The notes below the pieces were generated by a model, which had not been told where the DNA came from, ran no database searches, and worked only from the letters and a program-made list of their open reading frames with translations. Below, one piece after another: positions 1 to 4,009 of a stretch of 6,645 nucleotides of DNA; within the stretch, counting starts at the first letter, position 1; each line of letters starts with the position of its first letter. Source of the DNA: an uncultured Candidatus Altimarinota bacterium. Lineage in GTDB: Bacteria; Patescibacteriota; Gracilibacteria; UBA4473. The position numbers and the translations under genes are program-made. Location: contig CALIGR010000028.1 in assembly GCA_938021445.1 (NCBI GenBank), positions 1 to 6,645 on the forward strand. The letters run 5' to 3'.

Positions 1-2427
1 CCTGTCTATACCGGTATACCGATTGAAGTTAGACAGCCTGGAATAGCCCTCAATGGGGTTAAGTTTGAACCAGGAACGGCTGAAACCTACCAAGGTGACT
101 CTGCCTGGCGATATGAAGCCTTCCAGACAGCTCGAAATCTCGGACTAGATGATAGCAATGCTCATGTACAGCCCTCTGGTGAATATCACTATCACGGGAT
201 CCCCACTGGACTCTTAAACCAAATAACTGGAAATGACGATCTAGTTCACGTCGGCTATGCGGCTGATGGATTTAAAATGTATGTTTCTCTGAGCGACGCG
301 TACAAACCAAGCTATCAGTTAAAAAGTGGAACCCGGTCTAGTGGACCAGGTGGTAGCTATGACGGAACTTTTACGGCTGATTTTGAATACGTTTCAGACT
401 CTGGTGATTTGGATCAATGTAACGGAGTCGAGACCAATGGAGAATATCGCTATTTTCTCACTCAAGATTTCCCATACATATCTCGATGCTTAATGGGCAC
501 ACCCGATAGTAGTTTTGGCTCTGCTGGTGGCGGGGCGAACCGACCTGGCGGACAACTTAGAGGTTCTCGTCCTCAACGCCCCGATAATCTTCGACCAAAT
601 TTTCGTGAGTCCACGCCTCAAACAGCTCAATCAACCACAAATACCACTCAACACCAAAACCCTCACTTCAGTGACGTTAGTACTCAAAACCCTTACCACC
701 GAGCCATCGGATACCTCAAAGCTGAAAAAATAGTGGAAGGGTACAGTGATGGTACTTATCAGCCAGACCAAGGAATCAATCGGGTTGAATTTCTTAAAGT
801 ACTACTTGAATCTAAAAATCTATCAAAAAGCAGCTGTAACCAAACGCCAAACTATAGTGATGTAGACTGGTACAGCTGGTATGGGACCTATCTCAAATCC
901 GCTTCGTGTCTTGGCGTTGTAAAAGGCTATCCAGACGGAACTTTTGGTCCTGCTCAAAAAATCAACTATGCCGAGGCCGCAAAAATTGTCAGTGAGGTTT
1001 ACGACTTAAACGTAGAAACTGGAGTGCTCTGGCACAGTGGCTACATTGATGCGCTCAAACAATTAAACGCTCAACCAAGAGACAACATACAGCCGGCGGA
1101 CGATTTGACTCGTGGAGAAATGGCGCAAATCATCTACCAACTAGACCACTCTGAACCACAAGGATTTTCTGATCTAGAGGTAAACGATGCGCCACCAAAT
1201 ATACTACTGATCATCGCTGATGATCTTGGTCTAGATGCCAGTCCCTGGGACAACGAATACGGATATCTTAAGCCAAACATGCCAAACATAAATAAGCTCG
1301 CCACCAACGGGCTTATTTTTAAAAACCTCTGGTCTAATCCCGTCTGCTCCCCTACCCGAGCCGGTATCTTGACTGGAAAATATGGAATACACACTGGCGT
1401 TCTGGGCCCCGTCGGTAAAGATGATACCGGAATAAGCCTCGCCGAAACATCACTTCAAACACTCATCACTCAAAAATCTCCACACAATTATGCTCAAGCC
1501 GTAATCGGCAAATGGCATCTTTCAAGCGATCAAAACGGCAGCGAGCGAAATCCAAATCAAATGGGCATCCCCCACTACTCAGGTTTTATTTCAGGCAGTC
1601 TCAACAACTACTACTCATGGCCCCAAGTCACCAATGGAGAATCTAAGACCAATAACCAATACATCACCAGCGCTCTAACCGATGAAGCCATTGACTGGAT
1701 TGATGACCAAGAAACTCCTTGGTTCCTCTGGCTGGCTCATACCGCTCCGCATACGCCTTTTCACCTCCCCCCTAAAAATCTTATCAGTGACCAAAATCTA
1801 GAGGGAAGTGACATCGAAGAAAACCAGCTCAAGTACTACCTCGCGGCTATCGAGGCTATGGATACTGAAACCGGTAGACTCTTGGAGAGTCTCTCTGATG
1901 AAGAACTCGCTAATACGGTCATTATTTTTATTGGGGACAATGGAACTCCAAATCAAGTCGCTCAAACTCCCTTTGATCGGACCAAAGCCAAAGGCTCACT
2001 CTACCAAGGTGGCATAAATGTCCCCATGATCGTCAGCGGGACAGGCCTTCGTGCTGGCACCACCGAGGCACTCATAAATACCACTGACTTTTTTACAACT
2101 ATAGCGGAGCTAACCGGGATAGATCTTCCTGAGTATGAAAACGCTAAAAGTTTTGCTTCCGTTTTAAAAGGTGAAAATCAGAACCTAAGAGACTACGCAT
2201 ATAGTGAAATCAAGACCACAAATAAGCGTGGTAACCCAAGTAGCAAAAACGGTTGGGCTATCCGTGACACACAGTACAAATACATTTCACTTGATAATGA
2301 AGATGAATTTTTATTTGATCTGCAGGCTGATCCATACGAGAGCCAAAACCTAGTTTCAGATATAAAGTACAAAGCCATTTTGGAAAGACTTCGAAATAAA
2401 GGCCTAGAGATAAGACAGCCAAATTAA
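1..2427 (+). CDS. YHYH-SLH-sulfatase multidomain surface protein (5' end outside window)
   Basis: The frame is open from base 1 to the TAA at 2425-2427, giving 808 visible residues. The true start and any signal peptide lie upstream; the ATG at 277 is internal, because conserved YHYH-domain sequence precedes it. Domains in order (visible-residue numbering): YHYH domain about 13-171; a Gly/Pro/Arg then Thr/Gln/Asn-rich linker about 175-221; SLH modules about 222-272 and 284-336, and a degenerate third about 345-382; sulfatase about 400-805. The sulfatase keeps the DD metal pair, the CSPTR formylglycine motif, GKWHL, PH, GDNG and a KG lysine, so it is predicted to be active. By family knowledge, SLH modules bind cell-wall polymers, so the enzyme should act outside the membrane, removing sulfate from an unknown sulfated substrate. 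The function of YHYH domains is poorly known. The cysteines in the YHYH and SLH parts would suit an extracytoplasmic location. A MATE exporter gene follows after 9 bases. The required maturase is not in this window. Confidence 0.9.
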   Translation, partial: PVYTGIPIEVRQPGIALNGVKFEPGTAETYQGDSAWRYEAFQTARNLGLDDSNAHVQPSGEYHYHGIPTGLLNQITGNDDLVHVGYAADGFKMYVSLSDAYKPSYQLKSGTRSSGPGGSYDGTFTADFEYVSDSGDLDQCNGVETNGEYRYFLTQDFPYISRCLMGTPDSSFGSAGGGANRPGGQLRGSRPQRPDNLRPNFRESTPQTAQSTTNTTQHQNPHFSDVSTQNPYHRAIGYLKAEKIVEGYSDGTYQPDQGINRVEFLKVLLESKNLSKSSCNQTPNYSDVDWYSWYGTYLKSASCLGVVKGYPDGTFGPAQKINYAEAAKIVSEVYDLNVETGVLWHSGYIDALKQLNAQPRDNIQPADDLTRGEMAQIIYQLDHSEPQGFSDLEVNDAPPNILLIIADDLGLDASPWDNEYGYLKPNMPNINKLATNGLIFKNLWSNPVCSPTRAGILTGKYGIHTGVLGPVGKDDTGISLAETSLQTLITQKSPHNYAQAVIGKWHLSSDQNGSERNPNQMGIPHYSGFISGSLNNYYSWPQVTNGESKTNNQYITSALTDEAIDWIDDQETPWFLWLAHTAPHTPFHLPPKNLISDQNLEGSDIEENQLKYYLAAIEAMDTETGRLLESLSDEELANTVIIFIGDNGTPNQVAQTPFDRTKAKGSLYQGGINVPMIVSGTGLRAGTTEALINTTDFFTTIAELTGIDLPEYENAKSFASVLKGENQNLRDYAYSEIKTTNKRGNPSSKNGWAIRDTQYKYISLDNEDEFLFDLQADPYESQNLVSDIKYKAILERLRNKGLEIRQPN
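37..513 (+). other. YHYH domain (within the first CDS)
   Basis: The YHYH motif itself is at 184-195 (visible residues 62-65) in the context GEYHYHGIPTGLL. It is preceded by ALNGV and NAHVQPSG, and followed by GYAADGF, SGPGGSYDGTF, DLDQCNG and a closing RCLMGTP block. These blocks occur in the order expected for the YHYH family, which is found in secreted bacterial proteins of unknown biochemical role. The domain is essentially complete here except possibly its first residues. Confidence 0.88.
664..1146 (+). other. SLH (S-layer homology) modules, two intact and one degenerate
   Basis: Module 1 opens with HFSDV and has EGYSDGTYQPDQGINRVEF. Module 2 opens with NYSDV and has KGYPDGTFGPAQKINYAEA. 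Module 3 (about 1033-1146) keeps the helix (YIDALKQL) and the TRGEMAQIIYQL end but lacks the GYPDGTF block. SLH modules normally work as sets of three that bind secondary cell-wall polymers. This set should therefore anchor the protein at the cell surface, although the third binding groove may be weakened. Confidence 0.9.
1198..2415 (+). other. Sulfatase domain (alkaline-phosphatase superfamily, formylglycine type)
   Basis: The domain starts at NILLIIADDLG, with metal-binding Asp codons at 1219 and 1222. The CSPTR motif at 1345-1359 is the substrate for conversion of Cys to formylglycine. Other catalytic positions seen: Lys (1510) and His (1516) in GKWHL, His (1750) in PHTPF, Asp and Asn (1936, 1939) in GDNG, and Lys (1990) before the glycine-rich block. 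The C-terminal WAIRDTQYKYI and FDLQADPYESQNL blocks are typical of arylsulfatase-like enzymes. One oddity is YQGGINVP, where the usual form is EGGIRVP. The substrate cannot be predicted from sequence reading alone. Confidence 0.93.
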
Positions 2428-2436
2428 ATTTAAATC

Positions 2437-3801
2437 ATGATCCTTAACCGATATAAACAAGAAGCCGAATCAACGACTAAATCCAAAAAAGCTAAATTCA
2501 CAGAAGGTTCTATCATGAAGCATGTACTCGTTATGACGAGTACCGCTTCTGTTGGAATCTTGGCTTTATTTTTAGTCGACTTGATTGATATTTATTTCCT
2601 CAGTTTGCTGGGCGAGATTGAACTTGCCGCCGCAGTGGGATACGCCGGTACGGTTTTATTTTTTACGATAGCGCTCTCCATCGGAATGATGATAACCATG
2701 GTCGCTTTACTCTCTAAATCAATCGGCGCTGGAGATAAAAACTTAGCGAAGAAGCAGATGAACAGTGTTTTTATCTACACTTTACTCGTCATTCTCCCCT
2801 TCTGCTTCATTACCTACTTAGCCGCGCCTTGGATACTGAGTCAATTAGGCGCTACTGGCACCACTCTCGAGTATGCCGTTTCCTACTTAAGAATCGTCAT
2901 AATAGGCGCTCCCTTTATGGCCATTGGGATGGCTGCAAACGGAGTACTGAGAGCTTTGGGAGATGCTAAATTGTCTATGTACACGACTCTTCTCGGCGGC
3001 ATTGTTAATGCCGTACTCGATCCACTCTTAATTTTTGGTCTTGGCTGGGGACTTGAAGGGGCTGCTTACGCTTCGCTACTCTCACGGCTCTCTATCGGGT
3101 TCATCGGTCTATACTACGTCACTCGAGTTTACCGTTTTTGGAATCCTGACTTTTCATTGAGCCATTTTAAAAAATGTCTGAAACCCATTAACGCGATCGC
3201 CGTACCCTCTATGCTGACAAACCTTGCCACTCCTATCGGTGGCGCTTTTACCCTCAGTATTTTATCTCAATTTGGACCAGAAGTCATTGCTGGGCACTCC
3301 GTAATTGGTCGGGTGATTCCCGTCGCCTTCGTCATGCTCTTTGCTCTTTCTGGTGCCGTTGGTCCAATCATTGGGCAAAACTTTGGCGCGGGTAAAAAAC
3401 AGCGTGTGAGGCAAACCATGACCGATGCCCTTAAGTTTACACTTCTCTACGTTTTGATTATTGCTGGGCTACTCTGGTTTGGCCGACAACAAATCCCACT
3501 CTGGTTCTCTCTTGAGGGCGAAGCCGCTGACATTATTGTCTTTTGGGCCACCTTCATTGGCATTAGTTTTGTGTTTCATGGACTCATCTTTATGTCCAAT
3601 TCGGCTTTTAACAATCTTGGATACGCTAAATATTCTACCATCACGAATCTTTTGAAATCAACGGTCTTTCTCATGCCTTTTGTGTGGTTTGGGGCTCAAT
3701 ATGGTGGATATAAGGGCGTATTGATCGGTGAGGCTCTTGGTGTATTTCTTATTAGTCTTATCACGCTTGTTTGGAGCTGGCGAGTCATCACAAAAATTTA
3801 A
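2437..3801 (+). CDS. MATE-family efflux transporter (NorM/DinF-like)
   Basis: The protein has 454 residues, the usual length for this family of 12-helix inner-membrane antiporters, which export drugs or metabolites using Na+ or H+ gradients. Hydrophobic segments run through the whole length in two similar halves. Family landmarks include KFTEGSIMKH at the N-terminus, LVDLIDIYFLSLLG in helix 1 (Asp51 sits where the N-lobe cation-binding Asp is expected), NGVLRALGDAKLSMYTTLLGG in the first half, and GPIIGQNFGAGKKQRVRQ in the second. The ATG at 2437 is chosen over the ATG at 2515, although the latter has an AGAAGG seven bases upstream, because the conserved TEGSI block would be lost with the later start. 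The gene lies 9 bases after the sulfatase stop, in the same frame behind a TAA-ATT-TAA double stop, so cotranscription is likely. No Shine-Dalgarno sequence is visible before 2437. The substrate is unknown; it may be unrelated to the sulfatase. Confidence 0.92.
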   Translation: MILNRYKQEAESTTKSKKAKFTEGSIMKHVLVMTSTASVGILALFLVDLIDIYFLSLLGEIELAAAVGYAGTVLFFTIALSIGMMITMVALLSKSIGAGDKNLAKKQMNSVFIYTLLVILPFCFITYLAAPWILSQLGATGTTLEYAVSYLRIVIIGAPFMAIGMAANGVLRALGDAKLSMYTTLLGGIVNAVLDPLLIFGLGWGLEGAAYASLLSRLSIGFIGLYYVTRVYRFWNPDFSLSHFKKCLKPINAIAVPSMLTNLATPIGGAFTLSILSQFGPEVIAGHSVIGRVIPVAFVMLFALSGAVGPIIGQNFGAGKKQRVRQTMTDALKFTLLYVLIIAGLLWFGRQQIPLWFSLEGEAADIIVFWATFIGISFVFHGLIFMSNSAFNNLGYAKYSTITNLLKSTVFLMPFVWFGAQYGGYKGVLIGEALGVFLISLITLVWSWRVITKI

Positions 3802-3812
3802 GAAAAAATTCC

Positions 3813-3840
3813 TTGACGCCGAAAAAGAGTTTACTATAAG
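3813..3840 (+). promoter_or_regulatory. Sigma70-type promoter for the rpoB leader
   Basis: A -35 box TTGACG (3813-3818, five of six consensus bases) and a -10 box TATAAG (3835-3840, five of six) are separated by 16 bases. Transcription would start near 3847, giving a 5' untranslated leader of about 163 bases before rpoB. The promoter starts 12 bases after the MATE stop codon, as expected for a new transcription unit. Confidence 0.75.
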
Positions 3841-3846
3841 TTTAAA

Positions 3847-4009
3847 GTCTTCTCCGACCCGAGAAATTCTTGTGTTATTAATGGGTTGAGATGCGAGCAC
3901 GCCTTAGTTGCGTTTGCTCGTCTCTCAACTCATTTTTTGTAAGGAACCGATAGGCTCCGTTCCCTACTTCTTCCACTCTCTAACATTCTATTAACAACCA
4001 ACCAAATCC
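3847..4009 (+). promoter_or_regulatory. Putative rpoB attenuator leader with alternative pairings
   Basis: The leader holds a small hairpin (3850-3854 TTCTC with 3861-3865 GAGAA, loop CGACCC), then the terminator hairpin at 3882-3932, then a weak hairpin (3943-3947 GGAAC with 3959-3963 GTTCC), and finally an A/C-rich stretch up to the start codon. Bases 3851-3860 (TCTCCGACCC) can pair with 3883-3891 (GGGTTGAGA) over 9 base pairs, with one bulged C and one G-U pair. That pairing would occupy the 5' arm of the terminator and so act as an antiterminator. The pairings are seen in the sequence; regulation is inferred, and no known riboswitch or ribosomal-protein leader class was recognised. Confidence 0.45.
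3882..3938 (+). terminator. Intrinsic terminator between promoter and rpoB
   Basis: The outer stem pairs 3882-3891 with 3923-3932 (10 pairs, one G-U). After a 1x1 mismatch and a G-U pair, 3894-3899 pairs with 3915-3920 (CGAGCA/TGCTCG), and 3900-3902 pairs with 3910-3912 across a two-T bulge, closing a seven-base loop. Six T's follow at 3933-3938. It could end read-through from the MATE unit, but because the promoter lies upstream it should also stop most rpoB transcripts unless it is controlled. Confidence 0.8.

Noticed and set aside
277..279. ATG at 277 as the start of the first gene
   Set aside because: The frame is open upstream to base 1 and encodes conserved YHYH-domain sequence including the YHYH motif, so this Met is internal.
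515..733. Plus-strand 72-codon frame in the linker/SLH region
   Set aside because: It is an out-of-frame shadow of the multidomain gene, which has clear protein family support in its own frame.
2515..2517. ATG at 2515 as the MATE start, with AGAAGG seven bases upstream
   Set aside because: It would remove the conserved TEGSI block typical of MATE N-termini. It remains possible as a secondary start but is less likely.
3658..3900. Minus-strand 80-codon frame across the MATE end and rpoB promoter
   Set aside because: It overlaps the MATE coding region and the promoter/terminator elements and has no recognisable family features.
3943..3963. GGAAC/GTTCC hairpin as a second terminator or riboswitch
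   Set aside because: It has only five clear pairs, a large loop and no T-tract; it is noted as a weak leader element only.
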